Part shown: piece by piece, positions 1 through 6,489 of the stretch | How the letters are laid out: every line of letters starts with the position of its first letter | Numbering within the stretch: the first letter of the stretch is position 1 | DNA from: Bacteroidota bacterium | Lineage (GTDB): Bacteria; Bacteroidota; Bacteroidia; Flavobacteriales_F; PHOS-HE28 | NCBI GenBank assembly: GCA_023412755.1 | Contig: JAEZCB010000082.1 | Location: 1 to 11,014 of the forward strand | Length of the DNA stretch: 11,014 bases | Direction: 5' to 3' | Translations under genes and position numbers: made by a program | Notes under the pieces: generated by a model | What the model was told of the DNA's origin: nothing | Database searches by the model: none | Seen by the model: only the letters and a program-made list of their open reading frames with translations

Positions 1-1
1 G

Positions 2-301
2 CCCGTGCCAGGCAGCAGCATCAAGCGGTACAAGATCATAGACCTGCTGGTGCTGGACGAACGGATGAAACGAACGATGATCCGGGCCCTTACGCGTCTT
101 GCGTACGAGGAAGGTGCCCACGTGCTGGAGGTGCACCTGCCGGGCATGATCGGGATAAAGGATATCGCCAACCATGCGGTGGTACGCCATGTGCCACAGT
201 TCCCGGTGTATTACCATACCACCGACCCGGAAGTATCGCGCACGATCACTTCTGGAGGGTTGCGGATCTCGCCATTTGATGGCGATGCTGCCCTGGCATG
301 A
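2..301 (+). CDS. C-terminal part of an unrecognised protein, truncated by the window edge
   Basis: The frame is open from the first bases to a TGA at 299-301, so this is probably the 3' end of a longer gene. A GTG at position 5 could be read as a start, but nothing favours it. About 99 residues are visible. An N-terminal half with charged, helix-like content (KIIDLLVLDERMKRTMIRAL) leads into a hydrophobic stretch (GAHVLEVHLPGMIG) and a tail with aromatic residues that ends in a PFDGDAALA motif. The alternating strand and helix pattern, and a tail ending near DGD, are loosely like the C-terminal half of some GNAT-type acyltransferases of Bacteroidota. That is a weak resemblance only. The opposite-strand frame over the same bases looks like a shadow. 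I am moderately sure it is coding and unsure of its function. Confidence 0.55.
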   Translation, partial: PVPGSSIKRYKIIDLLVLDERMKRTMIRALTRLAYEEGAHVLEVHLPGMIGIKDIANHAVVRHVPQFPVYYHTTDPEVSRTITSGGLRISPFDGDAALA

Positions 302-358
302 AGCAAGCGGTTGCACTTACAGCACACTCCCATGACATGCCAAGGCGGCAAGGTTGGA

Positions 359-366
359 TAACTTCG
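359..366 (+). promoter_or_regulatory. Candidate Bacteroidota -7 box for the M28 peptidase gene
   Basis: TAACTTCG matches the Bacteroidota -7 consensus TAnnTTTG at all but one fixed position and ends 7 nt before the ATG at 374. No clear -33 TTTG is visible at the expected distance. Transcription would then begin within a few bases of the start codon. Confidence 0.3.
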
Positions 367-373
367 GCCGCTG

Positions 374-2041
374 ATGGAACAGATCCGATCTTTCGCACTG
401 GCCTTTCTCGCTCTGCCAGTGCTACTCTTCGGCCAGTCACCGGCCGATGCCGCCCTGGAGAATCTACGCAGCGATGTGCGGTACTTATCCAGCGATGCTC
501 TGGAAGGACGTGAGACCGGCACAGATGGTGAACGCATGGCCGCGGACCATATCGCCAGGGAATTCGAGCGTGCAGGTTTGACGCCTGCTGGCGAGAATGG
601 CTTTCTGCAACCGTTCACATTCAATGCGCAGCCAGAGTTGGGTTCTGCGAACTCCTTGCAGATCGGCCGCTCAAAGCTGAAGCCACAGGAGGAATATCAT
701 CCGCTCACCTTCACCGGCAATGGCACCGTTCGCGGCAAGATCAGAAAGGCCGGTCATGGAATAAGTTCTCCTGATCTGGGCCATGACGACCTGAAGGACG
801 TGGACTTGAAGGGATATGTGGCGGCGGTCTCGATCAGTTCCCCGGATGGGATACACCCCCACAGCAAATTCCTTGCGTACCATGATCTGCGTAGCCGCGC
901 CAGCGCGTTGGCGGATGCCGGGGCCCTGGCCGTGGTATTCTATAACGATGATGAAGCCGCCACCGATCCTCCGCGTCAGCTGTCGGCGAAAGGTCAGCCG
1001 CTTTCCATTCCGGTGATATTCCTTGCCGGTGACAGATACCAGGAACTGATCATCGATGAGAATCCCTGTGTCATTTCCACGGACATCCAACGTTCGCAAC
1101 TCACCGGCTACAATGTGGCCGGACTGCTGGATGGCCCGGCGGAGACCGTGGTGGTGATCGGTGCACACCTGGATCATCTGGGCTGGGGCGATGAAGGATC
1201 GCTGCACCGTGGTGAGAAGGCCATACACCATGGAGCTGATGATAATGCCAGTGGCGTGGCGGTGATGCTTCAACTGGCACGCGAGATCGTTGATATGGAT
1301 GATCTGCAAGGGAACGATTTCCTGTTCATCGGGTTCAGTGGTGAGGAGAAGGGATTGTATGGATCGAACCACTGGACCAAGAACCCCACGGTGCCCATCG
1401 AGCGGCTCAACTACATGATCAACCTGGACATGGTGGGCAGGCTGGACAGTGCGGGTAACATTGGGATCAATGGAGTTGGAACATCGCCCTCCTGGAGCAT
1501 GATCGGTGAAGTGGAGGCCGGGCAGTTGAATGTACGCCCCACCACCAGCGGCATAGGCCCCAGCGATCACACCAGTTTCTATCTGCAGAACGTACCGGCC
1601 ATCCACTATTTCACCGGAACGCATGCCGATTACCACAAACCGAGTGATACCGAGGAGAAGGTGAACTATGAGGGCATGGTACGTGTGAAGGACCACATAC
1701 TTGGGTTGGTCCGAAAGCTGAATGATGAGGGCAAGCTTGAATTCACGAAGACCGAGGAAGTCAATACCGAGGCCACGCCTCGCTTCAAAGTGACCCTTGG
1801 CGTGGTGCCCGATTATATGTATGATGGCAAGGGCATGCGCATAGATGGCATATCCGAAGGCAAACCTGCTGCACAAGCCGGCTTGAAGGCTGGCGATATC
1901 GTGGTGCGCTTGGGCGAGATCCAGGTAAATGACATGATGAGTTACATGAAGGCCTTGAGCATGTTCGAGAAAGGTCATACCACCAGCGTGGAAGTGCTGA
2001 GGGGCGAGGAACGGATCACCAAGGAGATCATTTTCCGATGA
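374..2041 (+). CDS. Exported M28-family zinc metallopeptidase with PA and PDZ domains
   Basis: This is a 555-residue aminopeptidase or carboxypeptidase-like enzyme that should remove residues from peptides outside the cytoplasm. Residues 1-20 form a hydrophobic signal peptide (FALAFLALPVLLFG). A PA-like insert spans about 135-235. The M28 di-zinc catalytic core spans about 240-450, and a C-terminal PDZ domain spans about 475-553 (GKPAAQAGLKAGDIVVRLG). By analogy with Aeromonas aminopeptidase, the ligands and catalytic residues are all visible: H265 in GAHLDH, D289 in GADDNASG, E324 (general base) and E325 in SGEEKG, D352 in LDMVG, and H421 in DYHKPSDT. The ATG at 374 is chosen because it directly begins the signal peptide. 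Its stop overlaps the gpsA start (ATGA at 2038-2041), so the two genes are probably co-transcribed. The true substrate cannot be told. PDZ-bearing M28 peptidases are common in Bacteroidota. Family assignment is confident. Confidence 0.95.
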   Translation: MEQIRSFALAFLALPVLLFGQSPADAALENLRSDVRYLSSDALEGRETGTDGERMAADHIAREFERAGLTPAGENGFLQPFTFNAQPELGSANSLQIGRSKLKPQEEYHPLTFTGNGTVRGKIRKAGHGISSPDLGHDDLKDVDLKGYVAAVSISSPDGIHPHSKFLAYHDLRSRASALADAGALAVVFYNDDEAATDPPRQLSAKGQPLSIPVIFLAGDRYQELIIDENPCVISTDIQRSQLTGYNVAGLLDGPAETVVVIGAHLDHLGWGDEGSLHRGEKAIHHGADDNASGVAVMLQLAREIVDMDDLQGNDFLFIGFSGEEKGLYGSNHWTKNPTVPIERLNYMINLDMVGRLDSAGNIGINGVGTSPSWSMIGEVEAGQLNVRPTTSGIGPSDHTSFYLQNVPAIHYFTGTHADYHKPSDTEEKVNYEGMVRVKDHILGLVRKLNDEGKLEFTKTEEVNTEATPRFKVTLGVVPDYMYDGKGMRIDGISEGKPAAQAGLKAGDIVVRLGEIQVNDMMSYMKALSMFEKGHTTSVEVLRGEERITKEIIFR

Positions 2042-3030
2042 GCGAGCGCATAGCAGTGATCGGCGGCGGAAGCTGGGGCACTGCCCTTGTAAAGCTGCTT
2101 TCAACCAATGCCCCGCGCGTGGGCTGGTGGATCCGCAGGCCGGAGACCATCGCGCACATCACAAAGTATGGCCACAACCCCGACTACATCAGTGCGGCAC
2201 AATTCGAAGTGGAAAGGCTTGCCATGGATGCGGATATCCATGCCGTGGTGCGCGATGCGGACGTGCTTGTGGTGGCTGTTCCCAGCGCATTCCTGAAGGC
2301 TACGGTGGAGTTGCTGGAACCAGCGGAATTGAAGGGGAAGACCTTGTTCAGTGCCGTAAAGGGGATCGTGCCCGAGACCAACCAGATCGTGGGCGAGTAT
2401 CTGTTCCAGCATTGGGGTGTGCGTACGGAGGATTTCGGGGTGATCTGCGGACCATGCCATGCCGAAGAGGTGGCGTTGGAACGCTTGAGCTACCTCACCA
2501 TCGCCAGCCAGGATGTGGCGAATGCCAGGGCCATGGGCGATGCGTTGAACGGGCGTTTCATGAAAACCACCCTCAGCGACGACATATACGGTACCGAGTA
2601 TGCCGCCATTCTGAAGAACGTGATCGCCGTTGCCTCAGGCATAAGTGTTGGACTGGGCTACGGCGACAACTTCAGGGCCGTGTTGGTGAGTCGCGCCATC
2701 CAGGAGATCGATCGCTTCGTGAAGGCGGTGCATCCCATTGAACGCGATATCAAGGAGCCGGCCTACCTCGGCGACCTGCTTGTAACGGCCTACTCCACCT
2801 TCAGCCGTAACCGGGAGTTCGGGACCATGGTCGGAAAGGGTTACAGCGTACGTGCGGCACAGTTGGAGATGAACATGGTGGCCGAAGGTTTTTATGCGGT
2901 GAAGTGTGTGCACGAGATCAATCAGCGGCTCAAGGTGGACATGCCCATCACAGAAGCGACCTATAGGGTGCTGTATGAAAAAGTGGCACCCAACATGGAG
3001 ATGCGGTTGCTTAGTGAGAAGCTGGCTTGA
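2038..3030 (+). CDS. gpsA: NAD(P)H-dependent glycerol-3-phosphate dehydrogenase
   Basis: This cytoplasmic enzyme reduces dihydroxyacetone phosphate to sn-glycerol 3-phosphate, the backbone of phospholipids. The 330-residue length is normal for GpsA. The N-terminal Rossmann motif GGGSWGTAL (residues 9-17) binds the dinucleotide. The AVKGI segment carries K108, the CGPCHAEEVA segment (138-147) matches the GPSxAxEVA family signature, and the ILKNVIAVASG segment carries the expected catalytic lysine K193. The GDLLVTAYSTFSRNREFG segment (245-262) is the family's conserved C-terminal signature. The ATG overlaps the stop of the peptidase gene by 4 nt. An AAGGAG at 2021-2026, inside the upstream gene, could serve as a ribosome binding site 11 nt away. 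No functional link between the peptidase and GpsA is obvious, and pairing by transcription alone is likely. It converges on the toxin gene with only 9 nt between the stops. Confidence 0.97.
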   Translation: MSERIAVIGGGSWGTALVKLLSTNAPRVGWWIRRPETIAHITKYGHNPDYISAAQFEVERLAMDADIHAVVRDADVLVVAVPSAFLKATVELLEPAELKGKTLFSAVKGIVPETNQIVGEYLFQHWGVRTEDFGVICGPCHAEEVALERLSYLTIASQDVANARAMGDALNGRFMKTTLSDDIYGTEYAAILKNVIAVASGISVGLGYGDNFRAVLVSRAIQEIDRFVKAVHPIERDIKEPAYLGDLLVTAYSTFSRNREFGTMVGKGYSVRAAQLEMNMVAEGFYAVKCVHEINQRLKVDMPITEATYRVLYEKVAPNMEMRLLSEKLA

Positions 3031-3039
3031 GGGGTTGGT

Positions 3040-3405
3040 CTATCGCAAGGGCAATGACCGTACCCGTGCCATGGTGTTGGTCATACTTATCAAAGCTCCT
3101 TTCGCCAATTCATTACGTAACGATCGAAGGATCCTTAATAAGGGATCAAGGATATATGAAGGGGTGATGTTCTTTTCACGGAGGATGATCACGCTCGGTC
3201 CGGGATCTAGGGACATGAACAATAGATCACCAAAGTCCAGATCATGCGTGATCACTATGTACGCGTTCGTTCTGGCCCATTTCATGATCTCTGTATCATC
3301 AGCAGTTGGTTCACCCACATCGCTCCAATGAATGGCATCATACCCATACTGCACAAGTGATCCCACCAAAGCGGGCGGTAGACACATGTCCACAACCAAC
3401 TTCAT
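3040..3405 (-). CDS. DUF5615-type PIN-like toxin of a toxin-antitoxin pair
   Basis: The 121-residue protein fits the DUF5615 family, small PIN-fold relatives thought to act as ribonuclease toxins. It opens with the typical strand MKLVVDMCLPPAL carrying acidic residue D6. It then has the WSDVGEPTADDTEIMKWA segment (27-44) with acidic residues E32, D36, D37 and E39, and the central TNAYIVITHDLDFGDL segment (46-61) with D55 and D57. These are the expected acidic active-site positions of PIN-like nucleases. Its ATG overlaps the antitoxin stop (ATGA on the minus strand, 3402-3405), the classic order of antitoxin first and toxin second with translational coupling. The DNA is more AT-rich than gpsA: the lines at 3121-3180 and 3241-3300 count to 42% and 45% GC, against 63% at 2461-2520. 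This suggests recent transfer. Toxicity and the RNA target are inferences. Confidence 0.88.
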   Translation of the reverse strand: MKLVVDMCLPPALVGSLVQYGYDAIHWSDVGEPTADDTEIMKWARTNAYIVITHDLDFGDLLFMSLDPGPSVIILREKNITPSYILDPLLRILRSLRNELAKGALISMTNTMARVRSLPLR

Positions 3406-3632
3406 GCCCGCTCGATCGGGATGTCCTGGTCATTCAATAAACTTGTAGCATACTCAAGGGCTGCCGTGATATCCTCATCCTCCAGATAGGGATACATTCC
3501 AAGGATCTCCTCCCTGCTGTGCTTAGCTGCCAGTAGACCTGTGATAGTGCCAACAGTGATCCGCAGGCCTCTGATACAAGGGCGACCGCCCATCTTTTGG
3601 GGCTCTATGGTGATGCGCCGGCCAGCTTCCAT
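3402..3632 (-). CDS. DUF433-type antitoxin
   Basis: The 76-residue protein matches DUF433 (VapB45-like) antitoxins, which have a winged or helix-turn-helix DNA-binding fold and usually repress their own promoter while neutralising a DUF5615 toxin. The family hallmark ITIEPQKMGGRPCIRGLRIT is visible at residues 8-27, followed by a helical stretch (TITGLLAAKHSREEILGMYP) and the ITAALEYA helix near the end. It precedes and overlaps the toxin gene by 4 nt, so the pair should be one operon. The gene upstream on the other strand, the 77-residue protein, is divergent, with 53 nt between the two starts. Autoregulation is expected from the family but no operator is proven here. Confidence 0.88.
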   Translation of the reverse strand: MEAGRRITIEPQKMGGRPCIRGLRITVGTITGLLAAKHSREEILGMYPYLEDEDITAALEYATSLLNDQDIPIERA

Positions 3633-3636
3633 ACGC

Positions 3637-3644
3637 TAAAGATA
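3637..3644 (-). promoter_or_regulatory. Candidate -7 box for the toxin-antitoxin operon
   Basis: On the minus strand this reads TATCTTTA, one mismatch from TAnnTTTG. It ends only 4 nt before the antitoxin ATG, which would give a leaderless or nearly leaderless transcript. No -33 element is evident. Confidence 0.3.
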
Positions 3645-3654
3645 CTCTTTGAAC

Positions 3655-3662
3655 GAACTTTG
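3655..3662 (+). promoter_or_regulatory. Candidate -7 box for the 77-residue protein gene
   Basis: GAACTTTG followed by CGC resembles TAnnTTTG with one change at the first base. It lies 23 nt before the ATG at 3686, so a short leader of roughly 15-20 nt is predicted. It sits back to back with the toxin-antitoxin promoter candidate in a 53-nt divergent region. Confidence 0.3.
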
Positions 3663-3685
3663 CGCATCGGCGTAGGGTTCCTGAC

Positions 3686-3919
3686 ATGGCTTTGCTTAGA
3701 TTCCACTGGGACTTCTTCGGTCCTGATGCTCCCAAGACCGCGGAATATTTCCTGGAGAAGATCGATGCGTTCTGTGATCGAGAAGGGATCCGCGGCTATA
3801 CCCACTGGGTACGGCAGGAGCCCATGCGGAGCATAGCGATCCTGGAGTGTGATGAGAAACACTTGATCACCGTGCGCGACAAGCTGCGGCCGAAGCGCGG
3901 CGAGCGGGTGCTCGAATGA
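3686..3919 (+). CDS. Small protein of unknown function (77 residues)
   Basis: I do not recognise a named family. The protein has no signal peptide or membrane segment, so it is probably cytoplasmic. The visible pattern is a strand with an aromatic HWDFFGPDA motif (residues 7-15), an amphipathic helix (PKTAEYFLEKIDAFCDREG, 16-34), two strands (GYTHWVRQEP and SIAILECD), a helix (EKHLITVRDKL) and a basic KRGER tail. The beta-alpha-beta-beta-alpha order resembles a compact ferredoxin-like or small-molecule-binding fold, but that is inference. The coding call rests on the even secondary-structure pattern, a promoter-like box upstream, and its tight packing: its TGA stop directly abuts the stop of the convergent glycosyltransferase gene. 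It is divergent from the toxin-antitoxin pair and has no evident link to it. Confidence 0.7.
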   Translation: MALLRFHWDFFGPDAPKTAEYFLEKIDAFCDREGIRGYTHWVRQEPMRSIAILECDEKHLITVRDKLRPKRGERVLE

Positions 3920-4942
3920 TCAGGCGCCGAGTATGAAGTCTCTTCCTTCCATCATGCCCCGCGAGGTAAGGAAAGCGGCGATGCGCTCACCGGTACCACG
4001 CTGGGAAATGAATGATACAACGAATGCCTCATCGCCCGGCGGCAACTCGTTGTGCGCGATAAAGCGGTGACACGTCAGCTCGCGATGCCGAACATCGGTG
4101 AAGGCGTATACCTTGATCCCTTCGTTCTCCAGGAGGTTCGCTCGTTCCCTGCATAGGGTACTCGTTCCCGCCACGATCACCGTTCTTCCCTCGAGAATGC
4201 GCTGCAGCCACTTCGCGAGCCACTTCACCTTCGTGCGGTAGAAGCTGTGGACGCTGTAGTTCGGGTGGGTGCGGCTCAGGCGTAATGGATGGTCGTTCCA
4301 GATCAAAAGTTCTTCAGGAAGCTTCTCGAAACGTACGCCTGCATCCATCCACCGCAGCCACAACTCATGATCCTCAGGCACAGGGCCCGTGCTGTAGCCA
4401 CCATGACGCTCCACCAACTCACGCCGGAACATGACGGTGGGGTGTGCAAGCGGCGCATCGATGAAGCGTTTCACGAAATGCTCACTTGGCGTGATGAGGG
4501 CATTCTGCCACTCCACGAAGGAGCGCATGCCGCTGCTCCTGGCCATGCTGGTTTTGAATCTTGTGCGGGTGCTTGATACACCAATATCAGGATGCGCATC
4601 CAGGTGCCGCACCTGCTTCTCCAGGCGTTCCGGAAGAGCTGTATCATCAGCATCCATGCGTGCGATGTATCTGCCGTTCGCTCCAGCAAGTCCGCGGGCA
4701 AGTGCGTGGGCGATGCCGATGTGGGACTCACGGCACAGCTTGATCCGGTCATCCCGTTCCACCCAACGCTCCGCTAGCTCCGCACCGTGGTCGGTGGATG
4801 CATTATCGATCAGAAGCAATTCCCAATCCTTCAAGGATTGTTCCGCCATACTTGATACCGCCGCGTCCAGTGTACTCGCGGCATTGCGGAAGGGAAGGAG
4901 AATGGAGACCATGGATAGTGCGGACGAAGGAAGTGGATCCAT
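3920..4942 (-). CDS. Family 2 glycosyltransferase with a C-terminal Rossmann-like extension
   Basis: The 340-residue protein should transfer a sugar from a nucleotide-activated donor onto a surface polysaccharide, lipid or protein. The GT-A domain fills about residues 12-225. It has the opening strand VSILLPFRNAASTLDAAV, D46 in LLIDNASTD for nucleotide binding, the metal-binding motif D97-A-D99-D100 in ARMDADD, and the ED pair (E190, D191) in the EDHELWLRW segment typical of the catalytic region. After about residue 250 a separate segment follows: GRTVIVAGTSTL, then a strand (IKVYAFTDV) and a closing helix (GERIAAFLTSRG). It looks like a small nucleotide-binding fold, not a membrane anchor. 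M11 is an alternative start. The ATG at 4942 abuts the TGA of the upstream MscS gene with no gap, so translation is probably coupled. The acceptor and sugar cannot be told. Confidence 0.9.
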   Translation of the reverse strand: MDPLPSSALSMVSILLPFRNAASTLDAAVSSMAEQSLKDWELLLIDNASTDHGAELAERWVERDDRIKLCRESHIGIAHALARGLAGANGRYIARMDADDTALPERLEKQVRHLDAHPDIGVSSTRTRFKTSMARSSGMRSFVEWQNALITPSEHFVKRFIDAPLAHPTVMFRRELVERHGGYSTGPVPEDHELWLRWMDAGVRFEKLPEELLIWNDHPLRLSRTHPNYSVHSFYRTKVKWLAKWLQRILEGRTVIVAGTSTLCRERANLLENEGIKVYAFTDVRHRELTCHRFIAHNELPPGDEAFVVSFISQRGTGERIAAFLTSRGMMEGRDFILGA

Positions 4943-5500
4943 TCATTCCAGCCTATCAAGGACATCATCCGGTACTTCATTCACCGGCGTTGCACCAATG
5001 TTGGTTCCGGCCGGCCGGATGATCTTCAATACCCCTTTCTGTAGCACGATGTTGTTCGGATAGGTGAGCATTTCGCCACCATCCATGCGCATACGGATAT
5101 AGAACGCCGTGATGTCCTCGATGGTCGCCTCCTGGGCGAACTCCAGATCCAGGATACGGATGCGATCACCGATGCGATAGGGAAAGTTGAAGAACATGAT
5201 CAACCCGGATGTGATATTGCTGAGCACGGACCATTGGGCGAACAAGGCGACGCCCATCACCGCGAAGATCGAGGAGACCAGAACCTGGAACTCTCGCCGG
5301 TCGATCCCCCAAATGATGATCAACAACAGCAGCACCACGGTGATGGACAAAAAGTTCAGGATCTTCAACACGACCCGCTGCCGCCGCGGATGCATACGTG
5401 CCAGAACTGCCCAGCCCTTTACAGAACCGCCCAGCAACACGCGGCCGAGCACAACGGCCGCTATGGCGACCAGGGATTCTACTATCTGTATCGGTAACAT
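4943..5500 (-). CDS. Small MscS-family mechanosensitive ion channel
   Basis: This 185-residue inner-membrane protein belongs to the MscS family, which opens under membrane tension to release solutes during hypo-osmotic shock. Hydrophobic segments lie at about 3-24, 45-66 and 72-97. The last leads into the MscS signature SNITSGLIMFFNFPYRIGDRI (94-114). The beta domain follows, with IEDITAFYIRMR (127-138) and the highly family-like MLTYPNNIVLQKGV stretch (144-157). It is shorter than E. coli MscS (286 residues): the C-terminal alpha-beta vestibule is largely missing, and it ends soon after the beta domain. It is the first gene of a pair with the glycosyltransferase. The ATG at 5500 is the first plausible start. 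The family call is confident and gating behaviour is not testable here. Confidence 0.92.
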   Translation of the reverse strand: MLPIQIVESLVAIAAVVLGRVLLGGSVKGWAVLARMHPRRQRVVLKILNFLSITVVLLLLIIIWGIDRREFQVLVSSIFAVMGVALFAQWSVLSNITSGLIMFFNFPYRIGDRIRILDLEFAQEATIEDITAFYIRMRMDGGEMLTYPNNIVLQKGVLKIIRPAGTNIGATPVNEVPDDVLDRLE

Positions 5501-5545
5501 AGCGTATTAAGATCAGGTTGTGATGCAGAGCGGATCCAACCGAAG

Positions 5546-5601
5546 GATGCCTAATTTTCTCGCTCGTGGATGGGGTCGCGAAAGCCAGCGATTAAGGCAT
5601 C
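5546..5601. repeat. Two-part inverted repeat between the superoxide dismutase and MscS genes
   Basis: GATGCCT at 5546-5552 pairs perfectly with AGGCATC at 5595-5601. Inside, TCGCT at 5560-5564 pairs with AGCGA at 5587-5591, leaving a 22-nt loop. The structure lies after the superoxide dismutase stop and about 45 nt upstream of the MscS start, both on the minus strand. It could be a processing or termination hairpin or a leader structure for MscS. No U-run clearly follows on the minus strand. The rest of 5501-5669 shows nothing I can name. Confidence 0.35.
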
Positions 5602-5669
5602 ACGCTCCGCAACAAAGCTTATAAGAAGGTTCGGGCGGAATGATGGATATGTACGAAGAAGAAGGCGAG

Positions 5670-6428
5670 CTATCCCAGTCTTCGCGCCACTTCGTCCCAA
5701 TTCACCACATTCCACCAGGCATCGATGTACTCGGCACGCTTGTTCTGGTACTTCAGGTAGTAGGCATGCTCCCATACATCGAGCCCCAACAAGGGGCGGC
5801 CACGGAATTCGCTCACATCCATCAATGGATTGTCCTGGTTGGGGGTGGAGCCGATCTCCAGTTTTCCGTCACGTTCCACCAGCCAGGCCCAGCCACTGCC
5901 GAAACGACCCTTCGCTGCTGAATCGAACGCTTCTTTGAACTCACCGAATGATCCGAATGCCCCATTGATGGCTTCCGCCACCTTGCCCTGGGGTTCGCCT
6001 CCCGCGCCAGGGCTCATCACCTGCCAGAAGAAATTATGGTTCCACACACCGCCGCCATTGTTGCGCGCCTTGTCGCTGTAACGGCCTATCTGCGCGAAGA
6101 ACGCCTCGGCATTATCCGCTGTGATGTTCTCATCGCGCATCGCCTCCTTCGCCTTCTCTTCATAAGCGGCATGGTGCTTTCCATAATGGAGCTCCATGGT
6201 GCGCGCGTCGATGTGCGGCTCCAACGCATCATACCCATAAGGCAGCTTGATCCGTGCAAGTTCCAATGCGGGGTTGGTCCTGGTTCCGGCGCTGGTCTCG
6301 CCTGCGCCATTGGTGCCACGGGTGTTACTGGCGTCACCACAGCCTGCGCCCTGTAGAATGACAGGGGTGAGGAATACCGTGCCGAACGCGGCCTTGAGAC
6401 TATTGGAGAGGAATTGCTTTCGATCCAT
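5670..6428 (-). CDS. sod: Exported Fe/Mn superoxide dismutase, Mn-type residues
   Basis: The enzyme converts superoxide to hydrogen peroxide and oxygen. The 252-residue form starts at the ATG at 6428, which directly begins a signal sequence (MDRKQFLSNSLKAAFG, then a hydrophobic run to about 25). A further upstream TTG start is possible but would add an unlikely leader. QGAGC at 26-30 with C30 resembles a lipobox, although the -3 residue is Gly and not Leu, so lipidation is uncertain. A Gly/Ser/Thr-rich linker (31-52) precedes the domain. Metal ligands H81, H131, D217 and H221 are all present (HYGKHH, WNHNFFW, DVWEH). Gly at 127, four before H131, and Gln in NQDNPL (Q198) are the Mn-type choices; Fe-types usually have Gln and Ala at the matching sites. 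It lies 61 nt downstream of the biotin-carrier gene on the same strand, so they may be co-transcribed. Confidence 0.95.
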   Translation of the reverse strand: MDRKQFLSNSLKAAFGTVFLTPVILQGAGCGDASNTRGTNGAGETSAGTRTNPALELARIKLPYGYDALEPHIDARTMELHYGKHHAAYEEKAKEAMRDENITADNAEAFFAQIGRYSDKARNNGGGVWNHNFFWQVMSPGAGGEPQGKVAEAINGAFGSFGEFKEAFDSAAKGRFGSGWAWLVERDGKLEIGSTPNQDNPLMDVSEFRGRPLLGLDVWEHAYYLKYQNKRAEYIDAWWNVVNWDEVARRLG

Positions 6429-6489
6429 GATCCACGCTTGCTGATAAGAATAGGGAGGTGAAGTTAAGGCAGTGGCCGAAGCAGGTGCT

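Noticed and set aside
671..2104. A 477-codon open frame on the minus strand opposite the M28 peptidase
   Set aside because: It is antisense to a gene with complete catalytic motifs, is rich in His, Arg and Gly, and has no domain pattern. It is best explained by codon bias of the real gene.
2127..2741. A 204-codon plus-strand frame inside gpsA
   Set aside because: It is an alternate frame of gpsA and rich in Arg, Gly and Cys. The gpsA frame carries all family motifs.
3040..3919. A three-gene system made of the toxin-antitoxin pair and the 77-residue protein
   Set aside because: The 77-residue gene is divergent with its own promoter candidate and shares no visible link. Mere adjacency does not support a joint system.
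5546..5601. Integron attC site
   Set aside because: The arms resemble core sites only partly: GCCTAAT and an offset ATTAAGGC in place of RYYYAAC and GTTRRRY. No integrase or cassette is present.
5501..5669. A tRNA or small RNA gene in the superoxide dismutase to MscS gap
   Set aside because: GGTTCGGGC at about 5627-5635 loosely recalls a T-loop, but no acceptor stem or anticodon arm could be fitted.
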